The notes: generated by a model from the sequence alone, not told the origin. A stretch of DNA of 64,000 bases from Lentzea californiensis (GCF_024648825.1 NZ_JANBBE010000010.1:248001-312000); one strand, 5' to 3'. Shown: positions 41,144-50,274, counted from the stretch's first letter. Numbers and translations are program-made.

Positions 41144-41967
41144 GCTGGTTGCAGGCTCTGGTCCTCGGACTGGTCCAAGGACTGACGGAATTCCTGCCGA
41201 TTTCCAGCAGTGCGCACCTGCGCATCACGTCGACGCTGTTCTTCGGCAACGACGCGGGCGCTTCGTTCACCGCGGTCATCCAGTTGGGTACCGAGGTGGC
41301 GGTGTTGATCTACTTCGCCAAGGACATCGGGCGCTTCATCAGCGCCTGGTTCCGCGGTCTCTTCAGCGCGGAGGCGCGCAAGGAGAGGGATTACAAGCTC
41401 GCCTGGTACGTGATCATCGGTTCCGTGCCGATCTCGGTTCTCGGTTATCTGCTGAAGGACGAGATCCGGACGTCGGCGCGGAACCTGTGGATCACGGCGA
41501 CGATGTTGATCGTGTTCGGTCTGCTGCTGGGTCTGGCGGACCACCTGGCGAAGCAGCAGCGTGACGAGTTGCGGATGAAGGACGCGATCGGGATGGGTCT
41601 GGCGCAGGCGCTGGCGCTCATCCCGGGTGTGTCCCGTTCGGGTGGCACGTTGACGGCGGGTCTGTTCCTGGGGCTGAACCGCGAGGCGGCGGCGCGGTAT
41701 TCGTTCCTGCTGGCGATTCCGGCGGTGTTCGGGGCGGGGTTGTTCTCCATTCCGGATGTGCTGGAGCGGTCGGGTACGGGTGTGCAGGCGTCGATTCCGC
41801 AGATGGTCGTGGCGACGTTGATCTCGTTCGTGGTGGGGTACGCGACGATCGCGTGGTTGTTGAAGTACGTGTCGAAGCATTCGTACTCGGTGTTCGTGTG
41901 GTACCGGTTGATGCTGGGTCTGGTGCTGATGGGGCTGCTGTCGATGGGGTTGCTGCAGCCGATCTAA
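41140..41967 (+). CDS. uppP: undecaprenyl-diphosphatase
   Basis: 275 residues from a TTG at 41140 that overlaps the preceding stop. Dephosphorylates undecaprenyl diphosphate to recycle the lipid carrier of peptidoglycan synthesis; overexpression confers bacitracin resistance in other species. The two signature blocks are intact: [16 protein letters not shown] near the N-terminus and [15 protein letters not shown] centrally. About eight membrane helices. Length matches the family. Confidence 0.96.
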   Translation: MSWLQALVLGLVQGLTEFLPISSSAHLRITSTLFFGNDAGASFTAVIQLGTEVAVLIYFAKDIGRFISAWFRGLFSAEARKERDYKLAWYVIIGSVPISVLGYLLKDEIRTSARNLWITATMLIVFGLLLGLADHLAKQQRDELRMKDAIGMGLAQALALIPGVSRSGGTLTAGLFLGLNREAAARYSFLLAIPAVFGAGLFSIPDVLERSGTGVQASIPQMVVATLISFVVGYATIAWLLKYVSKHSYSVFVWYRLMLGLVLMGLLSMGLLQPI

Positions 41968-41976
41968 GGTGGGGTC

Positions 41977-42669
41977 GTGGCTACGGTGATCCTGCTTCGG
42001 CATGCGCGTTCGACCGCCAACGGTTCCGGTGTGCTCGCCGGGCGTTCGCTGGGTGTGGGTTTGGACGAGCGGGGGCGGGCGCAGGCGGCTGCTCTGGTGT
42101 CGCGGTTGAAGGACGTCCCGGTCAGTGCGGTGGTGTCGTCTCCTTTGCAGCGGTGTGAGGAGACGTTGGCGCCGTTGCTGGCCGATCGGTCTTTGGAGGC
42201 CGTGGCGGAGCCGGATCTGTCCGAAGTGGATTACGGGGCGTGGACCGGTAAGGCGTTGAAGGACCTGTACGACGAGCCGTTGTGGGCGGTCGTGCAGCAG
42301 CATCCTTCCGCCGCGGTGTTCCCGGACGGTGAGGGTTTGGCGCACGTTCAGGCTCGTGCGGTGGCGGCGGTGCGGGCGCATGACGCGCGTATTTCCGAGG
42401 AGCACGGTCCTGGTGCGGTGTGGGTGTTGTGCTCGCACGGTGATGTGATCAAGGCTGTGCTGGCGGATGCGTTGGGTGTGCATCTGGACGGGTTCCAGCG
42501 GATCGTGGTGGATCCGTGTTCGATCTCGGTGGTGCAGTACACGCAGACGCGGCCTTTTGTGTTGCGCTCCAACGACAACGGTGGGGATCTGTCGGGTGTG
42601 GTGCCGGTGGCGCCGCCGCAGGAGGCTCCGTCGTCGGACGCTACCGTGGGTGGCGCGACCGGGATCTGA
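41977..42669 (+). CDS. histidine phosphatase family protein (MSMEG_4193-like)
   Basis: 230 residues from a GTG at 41977. Catalytic RH(A) block VILLRHARSTANG, second block SSPLQRCEETLAPL, acid region SEVDYGAWTGKALKDL and second His in VLCSHGDVIKAVLAD. This matches the actinobacterial phosphoglycerate-mutase-like subfamily (MSMEG_4193) encoded next to uppP-like genes. Substrate unknown. Last gene of the LLM-uppP operon; its 3' end overlaps the convergent sigma-factor gene by 29 bp. Confidence 0.92.
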   Translation: MATVILLRHARSTANGSGVLAGRSLGVGLDERGRAQAAALVSRLKDVPVSAVVSSPLQRCEETLAPLLADRSLEAVAEPDLSEVDYGAWTGKALKDLYDEPLWAVVQQHPSAAVFPDGEGLAHVQARAVAAVRAHDARISEEHGPGAVWVLCSHGDVIKAVLADALGVHLDGFQRIVVDPCSISVVQYTQTRPFVLRSNDNGGDLSGVVPVAPPQEAPSSDATVGGATGI

Positions 42670-43819
42670 GGTAGCGCTGTTCGGGTGCGCTGAGGGTGAG
42701 TTTCGCGGCTTTCTCGTATTCGCGGCGTGCTTGGTCGTGGTCTCCTCGCAGGTCGAGGAGGTGTGCGCGGACGGCGTGCACGCGGTAGTGGTCGAGGTCC
42801 AGTGTGGACAGTTCGTCGAGTGCTCGGTGCGGGCCGTGGACCATGGCGACGGCGACGATGCGGTTGAGTGAGATCATCGGGCCGGGTGCGGTGACGGTGA
42901 GCAGGTCGTAGAGGCCGAGGATTTCGTGCCAGTCGGTGTCTTGGGCGGTCTTGGCTTCCGCGTGGACGGCGGCGATGGCTGCTTGCAGCTGGTAGGGGCC
43001 GATCTGGGCGGTCTTGAGTGCCGCGCTGATCAGGTGGGTGCCTTCGTCGATCGCTCGGGTGTCCCAGCGGGTGCGGTCCTGTTCGGCGAGCGGGATGAGC
43101 GTGCCGTGGGTGTCGGTGCGGGCGGGGCGGCGTGCGTCGGTGAGCAGCATCAGCGCGAGCAGGCCGGTGAGTTCGCCGTCGGCCGGTCTGCGTTTGTGCA
43201 GCTGCCGGGTGAGGCGGAGGGCTTCGGCGGTGAGGTCGACGCGTACCAGGTCGTCGCCGGAGCTGGCGGTGGAGCCTTCGGTGAAGATCAGGTAGAGCAC
43301 GTGCAGGACGGCTGTGAGGTCCTGCGGTGGCCGGAACTTCGCGCCGGACTGCTTGATCTTGTGCTTGGCGCGGCTGATGCGTTGCGCCACTGTTGCTTCG
43401 GGTACCAGGAACGCTCGTGCGATCTCGGCGGTGGTGAGGCCGCCGACGGCTCTGAGGGTCAGGGCGATCTGCGAGGCGGTGGTGAGTGACTCGTGGCAGC
43501 ACAGGGCGAGCAGTGTGAGGGTGTCGTCCTGTGCCGGTACGGGGTCGGGTGGTGGCGGGGTGAGGGCGACGACCTTGTCCTCGCGCTGGCGGCGGGCGGC
43601 GTCGGAGCGGTACTGCTCGATCCACCTCCTGGACGCCGCCGTGATGAGCCAGCCCTTGGGGTTGTCCGGGACGCCGTCGGCCGGCCATTGCCGGGCGGCG
43701 CCGAGCAGGGCTTCCTGCACGGCGTCCTCGCAGATGTCGAACTGGCCGTGGCGGCGCACGAGCACGCCGAGGACCTGCGGCGCGAGTGTGCGCAGCAGGC
43801 CCTCCACCTCAGGGTTCAC
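42641..43819 (-). CDS. ECF sigma factor with C-terminal extension (ECF42 type, DUF6596)
   Basis: 392 residues. Region 2 carries DICEDAVQEALLGAARQWPA and NPKGWLITAASRRWIEQYRS; region 4 carries LTTAEIARAFLVPEATVAQR. A long alpha-helical extension follows (DLTAVLHVLYLIFTEG, then TPR-like units ending YEKAAKLTLSAPEQRY), typical of ECF42 sigma factors, where the extension controls activity instead of an anti-sigma factor. Its start overlaps the stop of the DGPF-domain gene by 4 bp, the conserved genetic neighbour of this group. Confidence 0.93.
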   Translation of the reverse strand: MNPEVEGLLRTLAPQVLGVLVRRHGQFDICEDAVQEALLGAARQWPADGVPDNPKGWLITAASRRWIEQYRSDAARRQREDKVVALTPPPPDPVPAQDDTLTLLALCCHESLTTASQIALTLRAVGGLTTAEIARAFLVPEATVAQRISRAKHKIKQSGAKFRPPQDLTAVLHVLYLIFTEGSTASSGDDLVRVDLTAEALRLTRQLHKRRPADGELTGLLALMLLTDARRPARTDTHGTLIPLAEQDRTRWDTRAIDEGTHLISAALKTAQIGPYQLQAAIAAVHAEAKTAQDTDWHEILGLYDLLTVTAPGPMISLNRIVAVAMVHGPHRALDELSTLDLDHYRVHAVRAHLLDLRGDHDQARREYEKAAKLTLSAPEQRYLRSRSRHPR

Positions 43820-44190
43820 AGGCCGTCCAGCATGGAGGTGTCCCAGACCGGGCGGACCTCGATGCCGTCGTTGTGGGCGTCGGGCAGCGTCGCGGCGTGG
43901 GCGATGACCTGGTCGATCGAGTCGGCTTCGACGAGGTAGAACCCGGCGAGGTACTCCTTGGCCTCGGCGAAGGGCCCGTCGGTGACGACGACCTCGCCGT
44001 TGCGGATGCTGACACCCTTGCCGGTCTCGGGTCCGGGGAGGCCTTCGCTGACGACGAGCTCACCGGAGGCGCGGAGCCGGTCGGACAGGTCGTAGTGGTC
44101 CTTGCCGAACTGCGCCTGCTGCTCTTCGGTGAGCTTGTCCCACGCGGCCCGTGACTTCGGGTTGCTGTAGATGAGGATCAGGTACTTCAC
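43816..44190 (-). CDS. YciI-like DGPF-domain protein
   Basis: 124 residues. KYLILIYSNP at the start and VVTDGPFAEAKEYLAGFYLV with the DGPF motif are diagnostic. Ferredoxin-like fold; role unknown but almost always encoded with ECF42 sigma factors, thought to belong to the same stress-response module. First gene of the two-gene operon. Confidence 0.94.
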   Translation of the reverse strand: MKYLILIYSNPKSRAAWDKLTEEQQAQFGKDHYDLSDRLRASGELVVSEGLPGPETGKGVSIRNGEVVVTDGPFAEAKEYLAGFYLVEADSIDQVIAHAATLPDAHNDGIEVRPVWDTSMLDGL

Positions 44191-44305
44191 GTGCGGCCTC
44201 CCGGCTCGTGGCTGGCTGGCGGAAAGATCTTCTCACCGTCATGTCGAGACCGCGGGCCGTGTCTCGACACCGGTGTGTCAGCCGATTTCGACGGAGGGTT
44301 CCGAG

Positions 44306-44755
44306 ATGACTCGCACGCTGGTGCAGGACGAGGTCGCCATCCGCTCGGTGTTCACCGAGCACGAGGAGGGCATGCGGTTGCGTGATCCCGCGCGGATCGT
44401 CGCGCGCTATGCCGAGGACGTGGTGGCGTGCACGCTGGCGCCTCCGCTGCGCAACGCCGGGCCGGACGCGCGGGACGTGGAGTCGCTGGCGGGGTGGATG
44501 GCCGGGTTCACCGGGCCGATCACGCTGGAGCACCGGGATCTGACGATCGTGGTGTCCGGTGACGTGGCGTTCGCGCACGGGCTGGCGCGGCTGGCGGCGG
44601 TGCCGGTCGGTTACCCGGAGGGGTTCTCGATGTGGATGCGCACGACGGTGGGGTTGCAGCGGCGTGACGGGCGGTGGCTGGTGACGCACTCGCACGACTC
44701 GGTGCCGTTCCACATGGACGGGTCGTTTCTGGCGGCTACCGATCTGGAGCCCTGA
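44306..44755 (+). CDS. SnoaL/NTF2-like domain protein
   Basis: 149 residues from the ATG at 44306, with GGAGGG ten bases upstream. AIRSVFTEHEEGMRLRDPAR, IVARYAEDVVACTLAPPL and WLVTHSHDSVPFHMDG match the SgcJ/SnoaL-like cone fold with a hydrophobic pocket. Often detoxification or unknown function. Divergent from the DGPF-sigma pair; these NTF2-like proteins are common members of DGPF/ECF neighbourhoods, so co-regulation is plausible. Confidence 0.85.
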   Translation: MTRTLVQDEVAIRSVFTEHEEGMRLRDPARIVARYAEDVVACTLAPPLRNAGPDARDVESLAGWMAGFTGPITLEHRDLTIVVSGDVAFAHGLARLAAVPVGYPEGFSMWMRTTVGLQRRDGRWLVTHSHDSVPFHMDGSFLAATDLEP

Positions 44756-44945
44756 TCAGCGCACCCGGCAGGGGTGTTCGCGACTTGATCACGGCGTGTC
44801 GAGGACGAGGAACGTGCTTCCGCGGCGGTCGGTCTGCGGGTAGACGACGGTGCCGTCGTGCCAGGTGGCGTGCGTGACGTGCGTGACGTGCGTGACGTGC
44901 AAGCGAACCAGGTGCGGTGGGGTGGGGTGGCCGCGACACGAACAT
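44756..44945. other. intergenic region with 9-bp tandem repeats
   Basis: TGCGTGACG is repeated three times in tandem (44871-44897) plus three more bases. On the minus strand, the sequence past the repeat reads TWHDGTVVYPQTDRRGSTFL then VLDTP and a stop at about 44791, which looks like the tail of a lost gene. No intact gene is present. Confidence 0.4.
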
Positions 44946-44994
44946 GCCGAGGCCCGGACCGTGCAGGGGGTCGGTCCGGGCCTCGGCGCTTTTT
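44946..44994. terminator. strong terminator hairpin after the metalloprotease gene
   Basis: A 15-bp perfect stem, GCCGAGGCCCGGACC / GGTCCGGGCCTCGGC, with a 12-nt loop, is followed on the plus strand by GCTTTTT. It lies 13 bp past the stop of the minus-strand protease gene, and the T-run is on the plus strand, so it can terminate transcripts from both sides. Confidence 0.85.
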
Positions 44995-45006
44995 CGGCGG
45001 CGGGGT

Positions 45007-46524
45007 CTACTTGACGTTCACCGCGGCCCAGGCACGGTTGACCGCCGCGTACTCCGGCGACGAGGCGCCGTAGAGGTCCGCGGTGGCCGCGAGGGTGCCG
45101 GTGCGGGCGGCGGCGTACTTGGTGCTGGAGGTGAACTTCGTGGTCAGGGCGCGGTACCAGATCTTCTCGGCCTTGTCGCGGCCGATGCCGGTGACGGGCT
45201 GGCCGTCGGCGGTGGGGGAGTCGTAGGCGACGCCGTTGATGGTCTTCTGGCCGCTGCCCTCGGAGAGCAGGTAGAAGAAGTGGTTGGCGATGCCGGAGGA
45301 GTAGTGGACGTCGACGTTGCCGGCGCTGGAGGACCAGTAGTCGAGTGACTTGCCGTCCTTGGAGGGCTTGTCCATGTAGCGCAGCGGCTTGCCGTCGCCG
45401 CGGATGTTGATCTTCTCGCCGATGAGGTAGTCGCCGGCGTCGGCGGTGTTGGCGGCGTGGAACTCCGTGGTGGAGCCGAAGATGTCGCTGGTGGCCTCGT
45501 TGAGGCCGCCGGACTCACCGGAGTAGACCAGGCCCGCGGTGGCGGAGGTGACGCCGTGCGACATCTCGTGTGCGGCGACGTCGATGCTGGTCAGCGGGTT
45601 GCGGTTCTGGGCGCCGTCGCCGTAGGTCATGCAGAAGCACGAGTCGGACCAGAAGGCGTTGCTGTAGTTGTTGCCGTAGTGGACCTTGCTCAGCGCGCCC
45701 TGGCCGTTGTTCTTGATGCCGCTGCGGCCGTGGACGGTCTTGTAGTAGTCCCAGGTCTTGGCGGCGCCGAACGCGGCGTCGACGCCCGCGGTGGCCTTGT
45801 CGGTGTAGGTGCCGTTGCCCCACTTGTTGTCGGCGTCGGTGAACAGGGTGCCGGTACCCGTGCCGTTGTTGAGGTTGTTGACGGCCTGGTTGCCGCGGGC
45901 CGGGTCCTTGAGCTGGAACGTGGCGCCGGACTGGGTGGTGTTGAGGGTGACGGTGCCGGTGTAGGTGGACTGGCCGGTGCCTTCGGCGTGGTGGACACCG
46001 TCGTAGGTCAGCAGCGTGTGGCCGGTGCGGGCGTCGGTGAAGGTGTGCAGTTCGCTCGGGGTCTGGTCGTCCTTGACGCTGTGGGTGACGGTCTCCCAGG
46101 CGAGCACGGGCGCGTGGTCGAGGGCGAAGACGACGAGCGTGCCGTTCGACGCGGTGGCGGGCGTGGTGGTGTCGAGGCCGGCGAGGGAGGCCTCGGACGC
46201 CTTGGTCACGCCCGTGACCCGGCCGGACTTCTGGGCGACGACGAGGTCGCCGCCGATGACCTTCAGGCCGTTGAGGGTGCGGTCGAAGCGAAGGTGGTGG
46301 GTGCCGTCGGCGTCGCGCACGACGTCGCGGGGGACGAGTCGTTCGCCGCCGGTCAGGCCGAGGGCGGAGGAGATCGTCCCCGCCTGCTCGGCCGCGGCGT
46401 GCAGAGCTTCCTGTTGCGTGGGGTTGCCCGGCTGCGGTGCGGCGTTGGCTCCCAGCGTGCCCGTGGCGGCCAGAGCCGCCCCGGCCACCAGGGCGGTGGT
46501 GATGCCCAGGGTTTTGCGCTTCAT
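45007..46524 (-). CDS. secreted M4 (thermolysin-like) metallopeptidase
   Basis: 505 residues, start ATG at 46524 with AAGGAG five bases upstream; the longer frame upstream is not used. Signal peptide MKRKTLGITTALVAGAALAA, cleaved after NA. FTP and PepSY-type propeptide regions (HLRFDRTLNGLKVIGGDLVV) span to about residue 200. Catalytic zinc motif VAAHEMSHGVT with the third ligand in GLNEATSDIFG; C-terminal catalytic His region DVHYSSGIANHFFYLL. Secreted as a zymogen; degrades extracellular protein. Monocistronic with its own terminator. Confidence 0.95.
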   Translation of the reverse strand: MKRKTLGITTALVAGAALAATGTLGANAAPQPGNPTQQEALHAAAEQAGTISSALGLTGGERLVPRDVVRDADGTHHLRFDRTLNGLKVIGGDLVVAQKSGRVTGVTKASEASLAGLDTTTPATASNGTLVVFALDHAPVLAWETVTHSVKDDQTPSELHTFTDARTGHTLLTYDGVHHAEGTGQSTYTGTVTLNTTQSGATFQLKDPARGNQAVNNLNNGTGTGTLFTDADNKWGNGTYTDKATAGVDAAFGAAKTWDYYKTVHGRSGIKNNGQGALSKVHYGNNYSNAFWSDSCFCMTYGDGAQNRNPLTSIDVAAHEMSHGVTSATAGLVYSGESGGLNEATSDIFGSTTEFHAANTADAGDYLIGEKINIRGDGKPLRYMDKPSKDGKSLDYWSSSAGNVDVHYSSGIANHFFYLLSEGSGQKTINGVAYDSPTADGQPVTGIGRDKAEKIWYRALTTKFTSSTKYAAARTGTLAATADLYGASSPEYAAVNRAWAAVNVK

Positions 46525-46889
46525 GAACGCTCCTTGTTCCGGTGCAGGGGGCGTTCGCTCCGGCGTTACAGGGGTGCCGGGGCGAACACCGTGGAACAGC
46601 CCGGCCATCGTCGATGACCGGGCGTGGCGATCGTATTGCTCTCAGTGCATGCGACCAGCCGCTCCCAGAATGCGAGATCGGTTCACAAATTTGGCTGAGT
46701 CGCTGGTCAGGACACCGGTTTTTGTCCGGATGGTGGAACAAAAGAGCAGCTCAAACGGCGTGGAAACACGGCGGAAACTTCCCGGTGCACGCCTGCTTCC
46801 GGCGTAGTGCGCTGCTGCGAGTGGTGCAGCCCTACCGGAGGGGATCTTGTTTACAGTTAACTACGCAGAGTGAGAGCTGGGTCACAGAT
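46525..46889. other. intergenic region upstream of the metalloprotease
   Basis: 365 bp between the protease start and the 3' end of the recombinase gene. It must contain the protease promoter. I see no gene, no clear operator and no strong hairpin. Confidence 0.4.
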
Positions 46890-48008
46890 TCAGAGGCCCA
46901 GGCGGGTCACGGCGTTGTCCTCGAGGGGGTTCGCGGTGCGGATGTAGCGGTGCACCGTGCGCGGGTTGGTCCACCGGCCCTGCCGCATGATCTCCCGGTC
47001 ACTCGCCCCGCCCAGCGCCGCCTGCGTCGCGAACCCCGCCCGCAGCGAATGCCCGCCGAACAACGCCGGATCCAGCCCCGCCCGCACCGCGTACCGCTTC
47101 ACCAGCTCCGCCACCGCACGCCCCGACATCGCCTTCGTGCCGATGCCGCCGTGCCGGTTCACCACCGGGAACACCGGCCCCTGCCGGACACCCGGCTCGA
47201 AGCCGTGGCAGCGGTGCAGGCCGGTCTCGGAGAGCTCCTTGCCGTCGAGCACGTCGGCCCAGTCCGCGAACGCGCACACCGGACACGTCGGCCGCCTGCT
47301 GCCGCGCGGCAGCACCACCGACTGCTGGTGCTTGCCCGTCTGGTCGGTCTTCGTCGTCCCCAGCCGGATCAGCAGCAACGGCTCGTGCGTGCGCGGATCC
47401 ACGTCCACCGTGACGTCGGAGAACTCGATCTGCGCCAGCTCACTGCGCCGCAACGCCCCCGCGAACCCCGCCAGCAGCAGCAACGCGTCCCTCGCGCGCG
47501 CGGGACCGGCCTGCGGCCGTTCGTTCAGCAGCGCTTCGAGGGTGTCGAGCAGCACCGGCCGTTTGCGCCGGGGCTGCGACTTGCGCGTGCGCCGCACACC
47601 GCGCAACGTCAGCCGCACGACGTCGCTGCGCGTCGGGCTCGGCAGACCGTTCGCCGCGTGCACCGCCGAGATCGCCGCCGACTTGCGTTCCAGCGTCGAG
47701 GCCCCGAACGCCGGCGACCCGTCCGGCTTCACCGTGTCCGCCGCCACCGCCAGGTACACCGCCACGTCCAGCGGATCGGCCGGCAACGCCTGACGGCCCT
47801 CCGCCTGGCACCACCCGGCCCACGCGATCCAGTCCGACCGGTAGGCCCGCACCGTGTTCGGCGACTGCGCGTTGCGCAGATACCCCGCCAGCGACGCCGC
47901 CTGCTCGTCGTCGAACCTCTCGCGCACCCCCGCGAGCGCGTCGACGTCGATCAGCACCGAGTGCGAGACCCTGACCAGCGCGTGCTGGACGGGTTCGGGC
48001 AGGCTCAC
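46890..48008 (-). CDS. tyrosine recombinase/integrase
   Basis: 372 residues from a GTG at 48008 that overlaps the stop of the threonine-aldolase-like gene (GTGA). The core-binding domain contains SLAGYLRNAQSPNTVRAYRS and DWIAWAGWC. Catalytic residues are visible: Arg in LLAGFAGALRRSELAQIE, Lys region LGTTKTDQTGK, His-x-x-Arg in GGHSLRAGFATQAA, and Tyr in NPRTVHRYIR. An insertion between them carries CPVCAFADW and HRCH, a possible zinc-binding site. No tRNA or phage gene is nearby and it is embedded among chromosomal genes, so it may be domesticated. Confidence 0.9.
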   Translation of the reverse strand: MSLPEPVQHALVRVSHSVLIDVDALAGVRERFDDEQAASLAGYLRNAQSPNTVRAYRSDWIAWAGWCQAEGRQALPADPLDVAVYLAVAADTVKPDGSPAFGASTLERKSAAISAVHAANGLPSPTRSDVVRLTLRGVRRTRKSQPRRKRPVLLDTLEALLNERPQAGPARARDALLLLAGFAGALRRSELAQIEFSDVTVDVDPRTHEPLLLIRLGTTKTDQTGKHQQSVVLPRGSRRPTCPVCAFADWADVLDGKELSETGLHRCHGFEPGVRQGPVFPVVNRHGGIGTKAMSGRAVAELVKRYAVRAGLDPALFGGHSLRAGFATQAALGGASDREIMRQGRWTNPRTVHRYIRTANPLEDNAVTRLGL

Positions 48009-49051
48009 ACCCGCGATGGTAGTCCTCTGATCAACTCCACCACCTCGCCCGGCGTGAACTCCAGCCCGCTGAGCCCCACGCTCACCTCGAAGCTGCACCG
48101 CCGCGGATCCGGATTCGACCGCGCGTACAGGAACAACCTGATCCCCGTCTCCTCCAGCAGGTGCTGCGCGGCCCGCTGCGCGTCGTGGCGCGAGAGGGGC
48201 AGGTGGACGTGGAACAGGGGAGTGGCCGGCACGTCCGGTGTCGTGTGCGCGAACCCGTCGGCGTTGATCGCCCGCGCGATCGCCTCGGCGTGGTCGCGGA
48301 ACTCGGCCATCCGCGGCAGGTTCACGTCCATGCCCATCAACGCGATCGCGGCCAGCGGCCACGCGTCGGCGATCGCCCCGCCCATCCGGCGCCGCCACAC
48401 CGCCGCCTGCCCGATCGTCTCGGCGTCCCCGGCGAGCACCGCGCCCCGCACACCTTCGAGTCCTTTGTAGAGCGACACGTACACCGTGTCGAACAACGCG
48501 GAGATCTCGGTGAACGTGGCGTCGTAGCCGGTCTGCGCCTCCCACAGCCGCGCGCCGTCGCAGTGCGCGGCCGCACCCGACCGCCTCGCCCACGCCGCCT
48601 GCGCCGCCAGGTCCCCGAACGCCGGCAGCACACCGCCGATGTCGCGTTGCGGCAGTTCGAACACCACCGCCGCGAGCGGTTCGCCCACCGCCTGCAGATC
48701 CTCGAGGCCGAACAGCTCGTTGCGGTCGCCCACCGGGTGGAACCGCAGGCCGTGCAGCGCGTTGTAGCCCTGGTTCTCCCACACGTGCAGGTGCGACTGC
48801 GGATGCCCGGCGAACGAGCGGCGGCCCGTCCTGTCGGCGTGCACCCGCAACGCCACCTGCTGCGCCATCGTCCCCGACGGGAAGAACAAGGCCTCGGGCT
48901 TGCCCAGCAGCGCCGCGACCCGCCCCTCCAGCTCCCGCACCGGGTCCTCCGGCCGCGTCTGCGGCGTGACCCAGGCGGCGAGACGGCGGAGGACCTCGTG
49001 CGGCGACCTGCGCGGGCCGCTGTGCTGCGAGAGCGAACGACGGATGTCCAT
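48005..49051 (-). CDS. threonine aldolase family / beta-eliminating lyase
   Basis: 348 residues. PLP fold type I of the GLY1/LtaE kind: ALFFPSGTMAQQVALRVHAD, SHLHVWENQGYNALHG, AHCDGARLWEAQTG with the cofactor-contacting Asp, and the internal aldimine Lys in YVSLYKGLEGVRGAVLAG. Cleaves L-threonine or related beta-hydroxy amino acids to glycine and an aldehyde. It is unusual that a tyrosine recombinase follows with a 4-bp overlap. Confidence 0.9.
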   Translation of the reverse strand: MDIRRSLSQHSGPRRSPHEVLRRLAAWVTPQTRPEDPVRELEGRVAALLGKPEALFFPSGTMAQQVALRVHADRTGRRSFAGHPQSHLHVWENQGYNALHGLRFHPVGDRNELFGLEDLQAVGEPLAAVVFELPQRDIGGVLPAFGDLAAQAAWARRSGAAAHCDGARLWEAQTGYDATFTEISALFDTVYVSLYKGLEGVRGAVLAGDAETIGQAAVWRRRMGGAIADAWPLAAIALMGMDVNLPRMAEFRDHAEAIARAINADGFAHTTPDVPATPLFHVHLPLSRHDAQRAAQHLLEETGIRLFLYARSNPDPRRCSFEVSVGLSGLEFTPGEVVELIRGLPSRV

Positions 49052-49103
49052 GCCCGCGACACTACCTATTGCAAGCGATGTGCAATAGGGCTGTTCGGCG
49101 TGG

Positions 49104-49475
49104 TCAGGCCGCCGCGCTCAGCCGTGCGTCCAGCTCCGCCTCGTCCGCGACGAACCACAGCTGCCGGCCCCGGTTCGACTCGTACACGAAGTCCCGCAAC
49201 GCCGTGCTCGCCGCGACCTGCTCGGTGATGTCCCCGACCACCGCGACCGCGAAGCCGTACTGCTGGAACTTCTGCACCACCGCACCCGCCACCCGCGTGC
49301 GCAACACCAGGAAGTCCTCGGGCAACCGCGCCAGCGGCAACACCAGCCACCGCACGTCCTGACCCCACAACGTGCCGATCAGGTCCACAGCGGACTGCTC
49401 GTCGGTGATCAGGGGACCGTCCTCGGCGCACATCAGCACCGTCGCGCCGTGGCGCGTCTGCACAACATCAGGCAT
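49104..49475 (-). CDS. DUF4180 domain protein
   Basis: 123 residues from the ATG at 49475. The sequence TDEQSAVDLIGTLWGQDVRW, LPLARLPEDFLVLRTRVAG and QKFQQYGFAVAVVGDI matches the small DUF4180 family (STAS-like appearance, alternating strands and helices). Cytoplasmic, function unknown. It is separated by 52 bp from the lyase gene and points away from the repeat element at 49551. Confidence 0.85.
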   Translation of the reverse strand: MPDVVQTRHGATVLMCAEDGPLITDEQSAVDLIGTLWGQDVRWLVLPLARLPEDFLVLRTRVAGAVVQKFQQYGFAVAVVGDITEQVAASTALRDFVYESNRGRQLWFVADEAELDARLSAAA

Positions 49476-49550
49476 GACACCGGAACCTAGTAGCGGCGCA
49501 CACCCCATGTCGCCCCGAATACCGGCGCGCCCGATGATCACCGGGTGCTG

Positions 49551-49650
49551 GTGGTGCGGCTCGGAAGGGTGCCGGGCGAATTCGCGGTCAGACGCCCCGA
49601 GGCGCCCTGCTGAGCGTGAATTCGCCCGCCAGCGGGCCGGGTCACACCAC
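49551..49650. repeat. MITE-like palindromic element, copy B
   Basis: 100 bp bounded by GTGGTGCGGCTCGG and the complement of GTGGTGTGACCCGG. The left arm contains TGCCGGGCGAATTCGCGGTC, identical to the complement of the right arm of copy A. The right arm contains the complement of AATTCACGCTCAGCAGG from the left arm of copy A. The long central palindrome of copy A is absent, replaced by a short GGCG/CGCC-type centre. No ORF. Confidence 0.7.
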
Positions 49651-49796
49651 TGAAGCTCTCCGTACGCGATCGGCCAGAGGAGGTGAGCCCCATCAACGCG
49701 GTCAACCCAGATGGGCGCTCCCTCCTCCTCCCGGCCTGACGCCTTCACCGCGTCGCCACGGGAGCGCTCCGGCAGCCACCCGGAAGGCGACCAGCC

Positions 49797-50220
49797 ATGC
49801 GCTTCACCTCCCACACCACGTCCGCTGACGGCATCACCGAACGCGGCTTCGTCCACGTCGGGGTCCCCGGCGTGCTCTGGACCCCCAGCCATGATCCCGC
49901 CGGGCTCGCGCTGAGCGCCCACAGCGGCCAGCGCGAACGAGCCCTCGACGTCCTCGCGCGCGATCCCGGAATGGAGGTCCGTGCTCGACGCCCTGTCCTC
50001 CCTCGGTGACCGCGTCGGGTTCTGGGGCGTGTCCATGAGCAGCGCCCTCGGCATCCCGCTCCCTGCTGCAGTGCGACGACCGGCTCGTCGCGCGTGACGC
50101 CGGCCTCGCGCTGTTCGCCGCCTTCGCCACACCGAGCAAGTCGTTGCACGCCAACCCCGGAGGGCCCGCGACGTCCCCGAGCACGAACTGACCGGCGCGG
50201 TGACGTTCCTGGCCGGATGA
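49797..50220 (+). pseudogene. degraded alpha/beta-hydrolase gene
   Basis: Starts MRFTSHTTSADGITERGFVH and continues GVPGVLWTPSHDPAG, the N-terminal lid of dienelactone-hydrolase-like enzymes. It then jumps, with frame changes, to ALSSLGDRVGFWGVSMSSAL containing the nucleophile elbow GVSMSS. A last segment in yet another frame, HANPGGPARDVPEHELTGAV then TFLAG, reaches a TGA at 50218. At least two frameshifts and internal deletions have reduced an expected protein of about 250 residues to remnants. Not functional. Confidence 0.7.
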
Positions 50221-50274
50221 CGCCCGCGAAAATGCCGGGCGTCCACTGACGGGCCTTGAGTAGCGTCGCTCCCC

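Noticed and set aside
45457-48470. Long plus-strand frames opposite the metalloprotease and recombinase
   Set aside because: Shadow frames of the M4 protease and tyrosine recombinase, whose catalytic motifs are clear on the minus strand.
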